From positions 8,423,545 to 8,487,544 of the forward strand of contig LR990042.1 of assembly GCA_905147135.1 (NCBI GenBank): DNA of 64,000 nt, read 5' to 3'. Positions 44,671 through 55,441 of this stretch are shown piece by piece (within the stretch, counting starts at the first letter, position 1; each line of letters opens with the position of its first letter). A model generated the notes under the pieces. The model made no database searches. It was given only the letters and a program-made list of their open reading frames with translations, and was not told the DNA's origin. Source of the stretch: Blastobasis lacticolella. Its lineage: Eukaryota; Arthropoda; Insecta; Lepidoptera; Blastobasidae. The position numbers were made by a program, and so were the translations under genes.

Positions 44671-45235
44671 GGCGCCGGTGGCCTAATGGTAAGCAAGTCG
44701 GACTCGGTAGCGAGGGGAACTGAGATCCATCCCCAGTACCGCCATGTAGAGCTCGTCTAATCTAAAATGACGCGCCCCACTATCGCATTAACGCACACAA
44801 GCAAGTTTAAAATATGGACGCAATACATATACAAATGCCGTTGTAATTGGTCATTCAGTTGCCGGTGAAATTCAAACGTAGGAGCACGCGTCGTTCATTG
44901 GCTCCCACACAGATGAAGTGTCGTTATCAATATTTGCACTCACACATCGAAATCAACTAACTAAGTAGTGGGGCGCGTCATTTTAAACTAGACGAGCTCT
45001 ACCACTTTATGAGTTATGCACAATAGTTGAACACAAACCCATGCTCTTACGGTGAGGGAAAACATCGTGACGAAAACCTGCACATGAGGTGACTGAATAT
45101 GTAACCAGTATGGTCAGGCCTCTTAAAAGGGTCACGGGTCACTGAGGTCAGATTATCTGATCTGCCAAATCCTGGTCAAGGCGGCTATAGCACAACCGGG
45201 ATATTAACGCCTAGATGATTATCTTAGTAAGCCCA
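44671..45235 (+). mobile_element. tRNA-derived SINE interrupted by a MITE
   Basis: Head: GCCGGTGGCCTAATGGTAAG (A box) and a degraded B box GAGATCCATCCCC. The body resumes after the nested MITE with CATGCTCTTACGGTGAGGGA, AAACATCGTGACGAAAACCT and TATCTGATCTGCCAAATCCT. The same body, reversed, is at 49.1 and 22.3 kb. The SINE is older than the insertion inside it. Confidence 0.75.
44749..44999. mobile_element. MITE with TA target duplication, nested in a SINE
   Basis: Terminal inverted repeats of about 33 bp begin GAGCTCGTCTAATCTAAAAT (left) and GAGCTCGTCTAGTTTAAAAT (right, minus strand), both running on into GACGCGCCCCACTA. A TA dinucleotide flanks each end (44747-44748 and 45000-45001), as expected for a Tc1/mariner-type non-autonomous element. 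Removing it rejoins the SINE body. Confidence 0.8.
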
Positions 45236-45902
45236 ACGATAAACCGGATTTCTTAACTATAGCAAAAGAACATATTAGTCAAGAATTTCAAATAGACAAG
45301 GGGTTTCACTTTTAAAAACGAATCCCCATAATGGTCGACAAAACGATGATTGTTACGGGGCAATACAAACCCTTTTGGCGAGGCTGGTCTTTTTCTTGAA
45401 AAGTCAATTTAGTAGAACGTCATGTTTGTTTCAAGTCATTTTCTGAGTAGGTCAATTTCGAGGGAGTCATTTAGTCATCTTTTTATATTGCGACAGTTTT
45501 TCAAGTAGGGTGAGGTGTCGAACAGTGACCCACAAAAAAGTTAAACAGTCATAACTCATAAGTTTGTCAATATCATGAAATGTTTTTTGGTCTAGTCATT
45601 GCGTAATATATCTGACTCTCATTTTGTATATAAGTTAATGGAAAAAGATTTATAGATAAAATGATAATGCAGATTTTTTGAAAGATGGGAAATGGCTCAT
45701 TGTGTCCACCTCGTGGCACACATTGAACCAGGGGGTTGGTCTACAGCAAACCGGGGAGTACACAGTGAGCCCGACGAATGAGATCACTATTATTATCGTT
45801 TCCTGTTCGTAGTTATTAGCATAGTAGATAAATCAGATAATAATACATTCTTTAAATATGTAAACAGTTAGTTTTATTTACCAAAATAACTGTGAAGACT
45901 AT

Positions 45903-46166
45903 CATCATCATCATCACAGCCCGTAACAATCCACTGCAGGACTTAGGGCGTCTCCCACGAAAGGGGAGGTTATTGCCATAATCTCCACGCTTGGCAGGCG
46001 GGTTGGAGATCGCAGTGTTTAAATATAACAATGGAAAATGCTGCTGCCTATTTTTCAGACTACGGAGACTTTTGATCTTTTGCCTCGAAAACATTAGTCG
46101 CCTTGTACGACACCCATGAGCGTAAGGGGTTGGTGCTATTCTACTCTGCCGGACACCACACGGCCA
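45903..46166 (-). mobile_element. Copy 3 of the ~260-bp SINE-like family, with perfect TSD
   Basis: A complete reverse copy, from an ATCATCATCATC tail at the left to GGCCATGTGGT-type start sequence (as CCACACGGCCA) at the right. It is flanked by a perfect 11-bp direct repeat GTGAAGACTAT (45892-45902 and 46167-46177). Confidence 0.88.
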
Positions 46167-46679
46167 GTGAAGACTATAAATCAACATAAATCAATAACAA
46201 CATAATTTAACCTATTTTCTAATTACAGTCATTGATGATATATTTTAAGGTCGTATTATAATAAATAGTCAACTAGCTACAACAGAGTTCTTAAGATCTA
46301 TAATAAGACTGAATTGCTTATTTAAAAAAAACTAAAATCTTTGTATGGCAACTTATGCCAAGTTTTTTATCCGTCATAGAACGTCATTCTTAAAAGTCAT
46401 AACAAACAATTTGATTTCTAGAGGTATGATTATTTTCGTGAGTTATGAAAAATATTTTTGAATATTTTGCAAACAATTAAAAAGGAAGTGCGGTAAATAA
46501 TTTTTAACATGATTAATAATTTAGACAAAAGTTCAAGCTATTAGTGACCAAATAACTGAATGTTTACAAGAAGGACAGAGAAGGAGTAACAAGGAAAGAT
46601 TATCCCCAGATTATTGCCATATCCACAATTTATAATGTGTACTACTGTCAGTCAATACGGACTTATCGTGGTCCTATTA

Positions 46680-46905
46680 TATTTTAGGCGTCTACCGACA
46701 GTGGTGGTGTGGTAGGGTAGGGGTAACCCCTACAAAAATTGATGTAGAAAAAAGTAAGTGATGGAGTAGGGGTTTGATCCACTGGTGGAGCCTTGCAGCG
46801 GATATTAGTGACTTGAGGGGGGTTGGATACGGATAGAGTACGGTTAGGGCATGGATAGGGGTAGGGTACATGTAGGAGTGGGATAGAGGTAGAGTTCATT
46901 AATTT
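46680..46905. repeat. TAGGGG-rich degenerate repeat
   Basis: Runs of GGTAGGGGTA, GGATAGGGGTAGGG and related words resemble the G-rich stretches at 34.9 and 4.86 kb. This is not the insect telomere repeat TTAGG. Confidence 0.45.
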
Positions 46906-47569
46906 AAAACCACGCGAACCAAGACGCGCCGTCCAGACAATTTATGTACCTATTCACGAAGACTGACGGCAATAGCTTGATATTGCCTACTCGCATTTTT
47001 TAAATGGAATCACTCTAAAAAAATAACCGGTAGCTGATTTATATGAAAATAAAAGGTAAAATAATTAATAAAATCAGAATTTTGATGTTGTACACAGTGG
47101 AGCGGTGGCTCACTGTTCGTGCCGATGTAGTGGGTCATTATGTACCACACACACCTTTACTGATATTAAATTCATCAAAAAATTAATCAGCAAAGTAGGA
47201 TTCATGAATGTACGACCAAACAATGCAAAGATATTCAGTACAGAAATAGAAAAAACATTACTTTTAAAAGATGCAGTATAAGGTTGAAAACCTAAAAATT
47301 ACTACTTAGGATTTTTCGTGTTATTACGCCGAAAATCACAAAAAGCCCTGAGCCGCGGGCGTTCTGCACTGGAGCTCGCTACCAACTGGAAAGCAAGAAG
47401 AGCGAAAGCAAGAAAACCAAGTCCGATTACGCTTACTGCACGATCTGGCAACGTTGTTTTATGGTGATACTAATGGTGGCTAACTGTGTACTACTGGTTC
47501 ACTGTTCGACATCTCACCCTCCTTCTTCTAAATAGATTTTTTATGATATATAATTTTGTGACAGATACA

Positions 47570-47915
47570 TGAGGATTTGATGATGTGGTCAGGAGGTGGA
47601 CAATGGAACTCTTCAACCGTTGCTAGCAAATAAGTCGAGGTTTACTTTTGACGAGTTCTATGCAGTATGCTTAAAGACGAGGGGCTGATGATGGAGTCAG
47701 GAGGTGGACAATGGAACTCTTCAATCGTTGCTAGTAACCAAGTCGAGTTTAGATTCATTTGGTTACTTTGGATGAGTTCTATAGAGTATGCTTGAAGACG
47801 AGGGGGTGTTGACAACTGTTACTTTTGACAAGTTCTACACAGTATGTTTGAATATGGAGGCCTGATAATGGAGTCAGGAGATGGACAGTAAAACTCTTCA
47901 ATCGGCTTAAATCGA
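47570..47915 (+). repeat. Diverged tandem repeat, about three units
   Basis: The block TGGAGTCAGGAGGTGGACAA/TGGAACTCTTCAATCGTTGC recurs at about 47587, 47693 and 47870. A spacer, ACTTTTGACGAGTTCTATGC/AGTATGCTTGAAGACGAGG, recurs at about 47645, 47770 and 47820. Units range from about 105 to 180 bp. No coding frame is kept across units. Confidence 0.65.
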
Positions 47916-48320
47916 GATAAATCAGAACAAAAAATAGTCAATATGGAAAAAAAGCGGCTGCCATTTTGAACTTTTCATTACTGGACTGATTGTCTTCAAA
48001 ATCGATATATGTGCGACCTTTGAATCTGGCGCCAAAAATGGAAAAAAGTAGCTGCCATGAAGACAGCGGTTAGGTGTACCGCACGGTCAGCGGTTACCGC
48101 TGTTTGTACGTACAGCGGGTGTATTTCTCATCAACCTAAACGATGTATTTCCTATCAACGGCGGGTTGCCAACTAAGTACTATACATCGCGCAATATCAC
48201 AACCTCTTACTTCATCATACGTGCGCGAGATCGGCCTAAATTGAGTAAATTGTTCAAAGACAATGAAGATTTGTTACACGAGCGGTGTCGGTTTCAGATC
48301 TTCCCGTCCATACGTTTTTG

Positions 48321-48400
48321 ACGATCTGAGCGGTTCAGTTGGTTAACATGCCGGTCGGCACGCAGAGGTCCCAGACGGACATCACATTCTACGTATAGGT
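48321..48400 (+). mobile_element. tRNA-derived SINE head fragment
   Basis: ACGATCTGAGCGGTTCAGTT...GCACGCAGAGGTCCCAGACG is a diverged copy of the SINE head at 3969-4030 and lacks its B box. Confidence 0.5.
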
Positions 48401-48790
48401 CAAAGCTAACTAAAGATTGTTTTTATTTTATTTGCGAAGAGTGACAAATATAGTAATGGTAGTTTAAATAATAAATGTCGAGTTATAAGCAGGCAAGGTG
48501 AAGTTCATTAATAGATAACTAAATAGAGATAATTTAAAAATTTGGAGAAATGAATGTGCTACCCGCTGGCTTGGAAATTATTTAAATATTTAATTTCGAT
48601 ATAATCCTTGGGTAAAAACAGATGTCTATGTAGAACATCGTCAAATTACATATGATGACAAGTGGCACAGGAACCATAAATTGTTTCTGATATCGTAGGG
48701 AATTCTCTAAAATATTGTCCATATAAACTAAGCTGATAGATAAAAACAATATGGAATCATTCGGAGTGAGCATGGAAACCTGGACCTGGT

Positions 48791-48998
48791 TGGGAGGGAT
48801 TGATCGATGTACAACACAAACGCAATTCTACCTATTCGCGATTCTACACAATATGGATTCCGCACAACTGACATTCAACACATTATTTATTCCACACAGT
48901 CTTCAATTATACACAAACGCGTTTCTTCCTGTTCGCGATTCTACACAATATTAATTCCACACAACTGCTGCGATTCACCAGATTCGCTATTCCACATA
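48791..48998. repeat. Left arm of a long inverted repeat pair
   Basis: Nearly identical, in reverse complement, to 50271-50480. It contains two tandem sub-units sharing TTCGCGATTCTACACAATAT and ATTCCACACA words. The outer end is TGATCGATGTACAACACAAA. Confidence 0.85.
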
Positions 48999-49089
48999 TT
49001 CGTTACATATTTTAAATCATCTGGTTATCTTGACGTTAATGTGCCGGTTGTCCTCTTGCTCACGAAGGCCCGGGGTCTGCATTGACCAT

Positions 49090-49385
49090 GATCCAGGATT
49101 GGCAGATCAAGTAATTACAGTGGAGCGAGCGACTGCCATCTGACCACCTACGCCAGATGCTACCACGGGAACCTGAACAAATTGGATCATGGTTACCTAC
49201 ACATTTGGTCAACTGAATGAGCAGGTTTCATCATGATGTTTGCCCTCACCCTAAGAGCATCGGTTAGTATTCAACTAACGTACATATATCAGAAAAAAGT
49301 CATTGGTACATGGCGGCAGTGGGATTCTATCCCGGTCCCTCTCGTTTACGAGTCGGATACTGTAACCACTAGGCCACCCATGCTT
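49090..49385 (-). mobile_element. tRNA-derived SINE, well preserved head
   Basis: On the minus strand the head reads GGTGGCCTAGTGGTTACAGT (A box TGGCCTAGTGG), then CGAGAGGGACCGGGATAGAATCCC (B-box-like region). The body follows with GATGCTCTTAGGGTGAGGGC and AACATCATGATGAAACCTGC. It lies inside the space between the long inverted repeats. Confidence 0.75.
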
Positions 49386-49469
49386 TTAAGGGCTGACGGC
49401 CCGTTAGTGTATTGTTGATTTACACTGACAGACCAAATTGGAACGCGTTGCTCATAGAAGTCTCATAAT

Positions 49470-49810
49470 AACTCTGATCCTAACTCTGATCCAACTAGCC
49501 TGGTCAACGCTGTGGACCCTGGACTGCCATTCACACATTCGTCAACGCTGGGCACCATGAGAATAGACCAGGGTATAAGTTTAGTGGACCTAGTAAATAT
49601 TGAAGATTGACTTTGTCATCGAACCTGGTCAACGCTGGGCACCCTGAGACTGGTTGTATACCCAAGCTTAGAATTAGACCAGGACCTAGTAAAGGTTGAC
49701 CAAGGTCAACCCCAGTCAATCAACAAAGCATTGGACTAGGTTTGTTAAATAGGGTTGACCTTGGCTAACCTTTACTAGGTCCTGGTCTGGTTCCATTACA
49801 TATGTTCTCA
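49470..49810. repeat. GACCAAGGTCAACC-type internal repeats
   Basis: ACCTGGTCAACGCTGGGCAC, CCTAGTAAAGGTTGACC and GGTTGACCTTGGCTAACCTT repeat in both orientations, making the segment partly self-complementary. The same words fill the interior of the inverted-repeat element at 741-1075, so the two share a parent family. Confidence 0.6.
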
Positions 49811-50270
49811 TCAAGGTTTTACATGTTCCTTGGACCGCTTCTCTACAACAGATTAAATAGAAAATTACGACTGTATTGTAACTGTTACAGTAGTTGTAAG
49901 AAAATTGTTCAAAAAGCTCTCCAAAAGATGTCATATGAAGATACAGAGAAATTACTGTTAGTTCTAGGTTAATTTAGTATAAAATATCTATCTGTACTTT
50001 TATTCTTTTTTACTTATCTTACATCTGTATAATTAGTAATTGTTTCATATAAAATTTTCGACTTTTATACTTTTTCGACTATTAATTTTTCGCCTGAAAC
50101 TCAGGGTATCCTAGTTCAGGCAATTTAGTTATTATTAATTACTTTTTAAACATATTATTCTAGACGTTAAAATTTAATGTAAATGTATCCCATAAGATTT
50201 AATGAATAATATATTTTTTTTTATTAATCTTAGGTCCAGGTCTAAGTCAGCCAGTCCCAGGTCCCCAGCG

Positions 50271-50480
50271 TTGTAGAATAGCGAATCTGTTGAATGGCAG
50301 CATTTGTGTGGAATTAATATTGTGTAGAATCGCGAACAGGAAGAAACGCGTTTGTGTATAATTGAAGACTGTGTGGAATAAATAATGTGTTGAATGTCAG
50401 TTGTGCGGAATCCATATTGTGTAGAATCGCGAATAGGTAGAATTGCGTTTGTGTTGTACATCGATCAATCCGTTGGGAGA
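50271..50480. repeat. Right arm of the long inverted repeat pair
   Basis: Reverse complement of 48791-48998 with few differences, ending ...TTTGTGTTGTACATCGATCAATCC. The pair encloses about 1.27 kb containing a SINE and the GACCAAGGTCAACC repeats, but no transposase frame. Confidence 0.85.
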
Positions 50481-51529
50481 GGTATCGTATGCGCAATGCA
50501 CTTTAGTACGCCTAAGTACCCCATTTTAATTTGTTCACTTATTTATTCAACAAATTTATTAAAACGTTATGGGTTGTAGTTTATATATCTATTTATAAAG
50601 GTACACCAAAATAAAAATATAATTTAATTTGCTACAAACAATTAGGCTGAGGCAGGTAGATATTCTTCGTTTCTTGAGTAGTTAAAACATATTTCGGTTC
50701 AAAAAAATAATAAAAACATTTTCTTTTGAAGATTTTTGTTGAGTCTAAAATCTTTATGCATGGCAAGGTTCTTAATCCAGGTAAACATGTTCAGCTTTGA
50801 TATCATCTGAATAGGTACGTGGGAACTTCATATGCTTAAATATAATAGGGCCTAAGCAAGAGTTGAGTAAACAATGCTAGTTGTTTGATAAAAATACGTG
50901 TCTTACAGTGAGATACGCTAGGCACCCTTGAGGGCATTGACATTACGTATGGCTAATTGCTGGGCGTGGAAGGTCACCACACAACGACACCGTCGGTCAA
51001 GGCGGACCTGACGGACCAGGTAGATAATAAGAAATTTACGAGTACAATCGGATGATTGATAACTATATTACCAAACATAGCCAGGAACACCGGTACTCGC
51101 TCCAGTAGCGCGCGACTTCAATGTCGGTACGAGTCCACAACCATCTCAATCTATGTACTAATTTGTAATCAAAAAGATTCTCAAGAACTTAAGTATCGTC
51201 TCATAATCATACATTATTATATACACTTAAGACATAATTATAAATGATAAACAAATAAAAAAGATTGAGAAAAATACCTCTGCGATTTTAGCGGTTTACC
51301 CAAACGTGTTTGGTCGGTGCTTGTAATTATGGGAACCTGATTTTTATATAGATATCAGCTTGAATATACTGCAAACTTGTTAACAACAATCGCGTTTTGG
51401 ACGAAATATTCTGTGATGAGCTACCTACTTAGTATCTTATTTATAAAGCTTTCCACCCAATCCCACCCACGTCCGTACTGAAAGTACTAATTGGCAACAG
51501 CATTACCTGTTCTTTAATCCTGGAGTGTA

Positions 51530-52130
51530 ACCACACAGTGGATTAAAGGACGTAGCAATTCAATGGGCAACGACGCCGCCGATGAGCTGGCAAAGAAGGG
51601 ATCAGGGACGAGGATTGCCGGTACCACCCCTTTTCTATCCCTTTCCATCAATACGCTACGCTCATGGGTGTGCAAACATATATACCAGTACAACTGGCGT
51701 TAGGAAAGCACACCCGGATGTAGGCAGTCCAAGTTAGTGCTGAGCGAACGGTCGCCCTAGTTAACTAACAGACTGCTTAATGTCAAACATTGTGAATGTG
51801 AATTCTAGACAGTAATTGGGACAATTACAGGGCACCGCCCCCTGAACAAACTACTGCATATCATCGGAGCTACAGACAGCCCCCTGTGCAGGAGATGTTT
51901 AGTAGCTGAAGAAACGGCAGCTGTCGTGGTCCTGGAGTGTGATGTACTAAATGACTACAGAGCCAAAGCCTCACTAGGTACAGGTTCCCTTCGAGATTTC
52001 TGTAAACGTCCTAAGAGACTAATAGACTTCTGGAAGGAGCTGGTCTGGCTATCATACAAGGTTCTCAATCACGTACAAAGGACCGATTTTAAGTCCAAGT
52101 ACGGAAAATGGGAGCCCCTAACCTAAACCC
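51530..52130 (+). pseudogene. LINE relic: RNase H-like segment and C-terminal region
   Basis: WIKGRSNSMGNDAADELAKK is the end of an RNase H domain as found in I/R1/Jockey-group LINEs. After frame breaks, ITGHRPLNKLLHIIGATDSP LCRRCLVAEETA and a helical C-terminal stretch ending VLNHVQRTDFKSKYG follow. Stops near 51704 and 51775 show it is dead. Confidence 0.7.
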
Positions 52131-53365
52131 AATCCCACCGGTGCAGCTGTTCAAGCGGTAGACACGTTAGGAATATTATTGTCCTAAAACACTGAGTATT
52201 CGTTAGGTTAGGCATCAGGTTAGTAGCCTTCAAAAATATCAGACCAGTAGTGCGCTTGTTTATATATTAATGAAAATATTAAAAATCAAATAATTAACTA
52301 AGCCTAAAAAGCAAAGACGCAAAGGACGTTGCGCTTGTTTACGACTTAGGAGTATCTCGCAAAGGCGAGCATCAAACACTTAAGTAGAGACAAAATTAAA
52401 TTTAAATTTTATTTGAATTAAAGTAAACCTTGTCGGAACTGACGTCGGTACACCCACTTTACGATAGTTTTCCAAATATTTGATATTTGCACACGTTCAA
52501 AGGTTAGGCTGCATCATTGCCAGTGGTTCGTTTGGAGTGTTTGTTCCATATTTGTTCGCGGTGACGACATTTGGAGCCAAAGTCATGGCTGACCGTTTAC
52601 ATTGAATTTCGATTTCCGGACTCTGACAAAGTCACTTCCAAAATTCGACCTTCTATTTTTCATAAGTTATGAATATCATCAGTGGATATCAAATTACCTT
52701 TATTTTCTAATATATGTGACGTCATTTTGTCGTTAGGAAAACGATGGTAGGAAAACAATGTAGGAAATGAAGAACAAACGATGAAGGTTGTGGTAGGAAA
52801 ACGATGTAGATGACACTTACAAAATACATTTCATTAGATATTGTATGGCCTTTTACCGTGTACCTTGACAACAACCACATTATTTTAGAACATTAAGTAA
52901 AATCTAGGCTCGTTTCGTATAGATTCTAGTTAAAATAATTTATTTTTACTTTAATTTTATTTAGGTATATCTTTAGGTAGATAGAAAATACTTAAATCGC
53001 TCATAATCCCTAACTTACGTATTTAAAGCACTAGAGAACCATAAATTTTTTTTATGAAAAATCAGTCTATCTAGCAATTAATACGTTATATATACTTTGA
53101 TAACCATAAATTGTCTATAGGTAAAATTGCAAGTAGGTATAGTATATATCCACTTACTTGTTTTGTTAATTATATACCAGATACCTACTTATTCTATAAG
53201 GCACTTTACATAATAGAAATATTATGTAAATTGTTTAACTGGTATTTATCCAGCATTTTCCATTCAAACCGAGTAGAGTGATGGAAAACTCACTTTGCTT
53301 CCTGGTGCCGCTCTCCCACCAGAATTCTGTTTGTATTCTGTTTGTAAAGTGTCATCCATAGGCAC
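52131..53365. other. No gene seen
   Basis: AT-rich. GGAAAACGATG-type words recur three times at 52735-52810, a minor local repeat. Nothing else supported. Confidence 0.45.
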
Positions 53366-53369
53366 TACT

Positions 53370-53531
53370 GGTAGCGTCGGCCATCTGACCCCCGTGACCC
53401 TGATGCCAGGGAACCTCACCAGATTGGATCATTACACATTCAGTCGCCTAAATGTATAGGTTTCATCAAAATGTTTCCCTCATCTCAAGAGCATCGGTTA
53501 GTGTTCAACTAATGTACCTAACTCAGAAATC
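53370..53531 (-). mobile_element. tRNA-derived SINE body without head
   Basis: It shares CTGACCCCCGTGACCCTGAT, CACCAGATTGGATCAT, TAGGTTTCATCAAAATGTTT and AGAGCATCGGTTAG with the copies at 49.1 and 22.3 kb. It stops at CTAACTCAGAAA where LINE sequence begins. Confidence 0.65.
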
Positions 53532-54153
53532 CATTGCATTACTAGACGCAAGGAAAAATACTTGGAACGATATTTACTTTCCCTTTGCACTAATTAAGCC
53601 GAACGCCCCGTCGACCGAAATACTAAAATATTGTCTAAACATAAAACAAGATTTATACTGTACTGGAAATCATGATGTGAATCCTATTAAATTGTTTTCG
53701 AATGTGTGCGTGGCCTTGAATGAGATATCCAATTCAAATGTTTTTGTTCTACCGGTCAATAGCAACAAATATTTAAATGTTAACATGTTAAATAACAATC
53801 TAAAACTCTATGCAAGAAATTTTATTAATTGTACATTTGTCGATCTGGGCTCAGTGTCTAATATAGAGCATACTTGTTTTGTAACTCTATCTTGCCAAAA
53901 GGTAAACGTGGCATTGGATTATCCTGCTTACAAATTACAATTTCTAATGGGAATTTTAGCCACTGTCCGTAGCCGCTCAGCTAAAACCAATATTAAAAAC
54001 AAGCCGCTTTCTAATAATATTAAAGGGACGATCCCCTTTTATTTCCCAAAATTGAAAAAACACCGAAGTAAAAGGCACTATACATCAAAATACGCTACAG
54101 AATTAACCAGAGTTAGGTTTTTTCGTGTCCAATCGGACTCAGACATCGCTTAA
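53532..54153 (+). pseudogene. LINE ORF1 C-terminal part, possibly SGNH-esterase-like
   Basis: An open stretch of about 207 codons sits directly upstream of LINE ORF2. The segments LFSNVCVALNEISNSNVFVL and NNNLKLYARNFINCTFVDLG look like the helix-strand repeats of esterase-type ORF1 proteins in some CR1/Jockey-group LINEs; this is a tentative reading. The 5' part is missing and SINE sequence abuts it. The basic tail (KLKKHRSKRHYTSKY) fits a nucleic-acid-binding protein end. The frame closes near where ORF2 opens. Confidence 0.45.
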
Positions 54154-54448
54154 CAGTTTACGTGTATTTCACCAGAATATTGTGGGGCATAATAAACTGG
54201 ATACCTTGGACATGGTATTACAGAAATTTCAGGAGAAAAAGTGAAGAGATACACGATATTTGTACCACCGAGACCTTCTTAAAGAAGGGGAATGATAAGA
54301 ACGTTCGCCTGGCTAACTTCAAGCTGGCAGCGTCATACTGTAGACCAGATGAGAAAAGAGGTGGGTCTTGTATACTAGTTAGGTCGGATATTCCATTTAG
54401 TGTGTTGAGGATTGCCGAGGAATATGCCGTGTACAAAGGCTTTGAATG

Positions 54449-54524
54449 AAAGAAAGAAAGAAAGAAAATATTTATTACGCCACGACATGATAATTTACAT
54501 TTAACACAAAAAAAAGCTGCGGTA
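54449..54524 (-). mobile_element. 76-bp retroposed LINE/SINE tail inside the LINE, with TSD
   Basis: Read on the minus strand it ends ...GTAATAAATATTTTC then TTTC repeats, i.e. a poly(A)-signal-containing 3' end with a (TTTC)n tail. A 5-bp GAATG flanks both sides (54444-54448 and 54525-54529). Collapsing the duplication rejoins the host endonuclease frame (YKGFE followed by CSVV). Confidence 0.75.
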
Positions 54525-55191
54525 GAATGCTCTGTGGTATCCACTCACTAAATAACAATGTAATTATAGTGTATGTCTATCGTACACCTAACTCAGATAT
54601 AAGTATATTTTTCCGCAATCTAGAAGCACTGTTACTGAGTTTAACTAGCAAAACAAAGAAACGAATAATACTAGCAGGCGATTTAAATATAAATACTATA
54701 AAAATAAATATGCATTCCGTGCAGTTGACACAATTATTAAATACATTTGACATTACTCTACACATAACGGCGCCTACGAGACAATATGCGTGTATCCATC
54801 AACATTAAATCAATTAAATCCTCTGTTTGCGAACTGGGATCATACAGGTCCAGTAGTAGAGTTCAAAATAAAAATCAAGGGAATGGTCACAAAATGGTAC
54901 GAGGAGAGGAGAGGAGACTTTAGCTTAGATAATATTAGAAAATTCCAACATTGTATTTTATCTTTATCGTTTTCAGAGGTTTATGAGGAAGCTCATACTA
55001 ATGAAGCTTTCAATAAGTTTCACTCCTTGTTTAGCTTATTTTATAATTTATGCTTCCCAAAATGTAAAATAAAATTACAAAAAAACTTAATTAATGCGGG
55101 TGGGTTTTATACCAAGGGTATAAAAAATGTTGCAAAGTAAAAATATCTTATATGTAAAATATCTAAAAGATAACAGGCAGGAATAATTATT

Positions 55192-55441
55192 CATCATCAC
55201 AGCCCGTAACAGTGCACTGCAGGACTCAGGGCCTCTCCCACTAAAGGGGAGGTTATTGCCATAATCTCCACGCTTGGCAGGCGGGTTGGAGATCGCGTTG
55301 TTTAAATATAACGATCGAAAATGCTGCTGCCCATTTTCCCGACTACGGAGACTCTTGATATTTTGCCTCAAAAACATTAGTCGCCTTGTACGACACCCAT
55401 GAGCGTAGCTATTCTACTCTGCCGGACACCACACGGCCAAA
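55192..55441 (-). mobile_element. Copy 4 of the ~260-bp SINE-like family, inside LINE ORF2
   Basis: Reverse copy from the ATCATCAC tail to GGCCAA. It is flanked by a perfect 7-bp AATTATT (55185-55191 and 55442-55448). It splits the LINE between the endonuclease and RT parts, so it is younger than the LINE. Confidence 0.85.

Larger units (their letters stand above)
45508..47525. mobile_element. ~2-kb element bounded by short terminal inverted repeats
   Basis: AGGGTGAGGTGTCGAACAGT near 45513 is matched on the minus strand by AGGGTGAGATGTCGAACAGT ending near 47516. Inside are several diverged sequences related to the ends (GGCTCACTGTTCGTGCC near 47107, GGCTCATTGTGTCC near 45692). There is no transposase frame. 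A 264-bp SINE-like copy sits inside at 45.9 kb. Confidence 0.5.
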
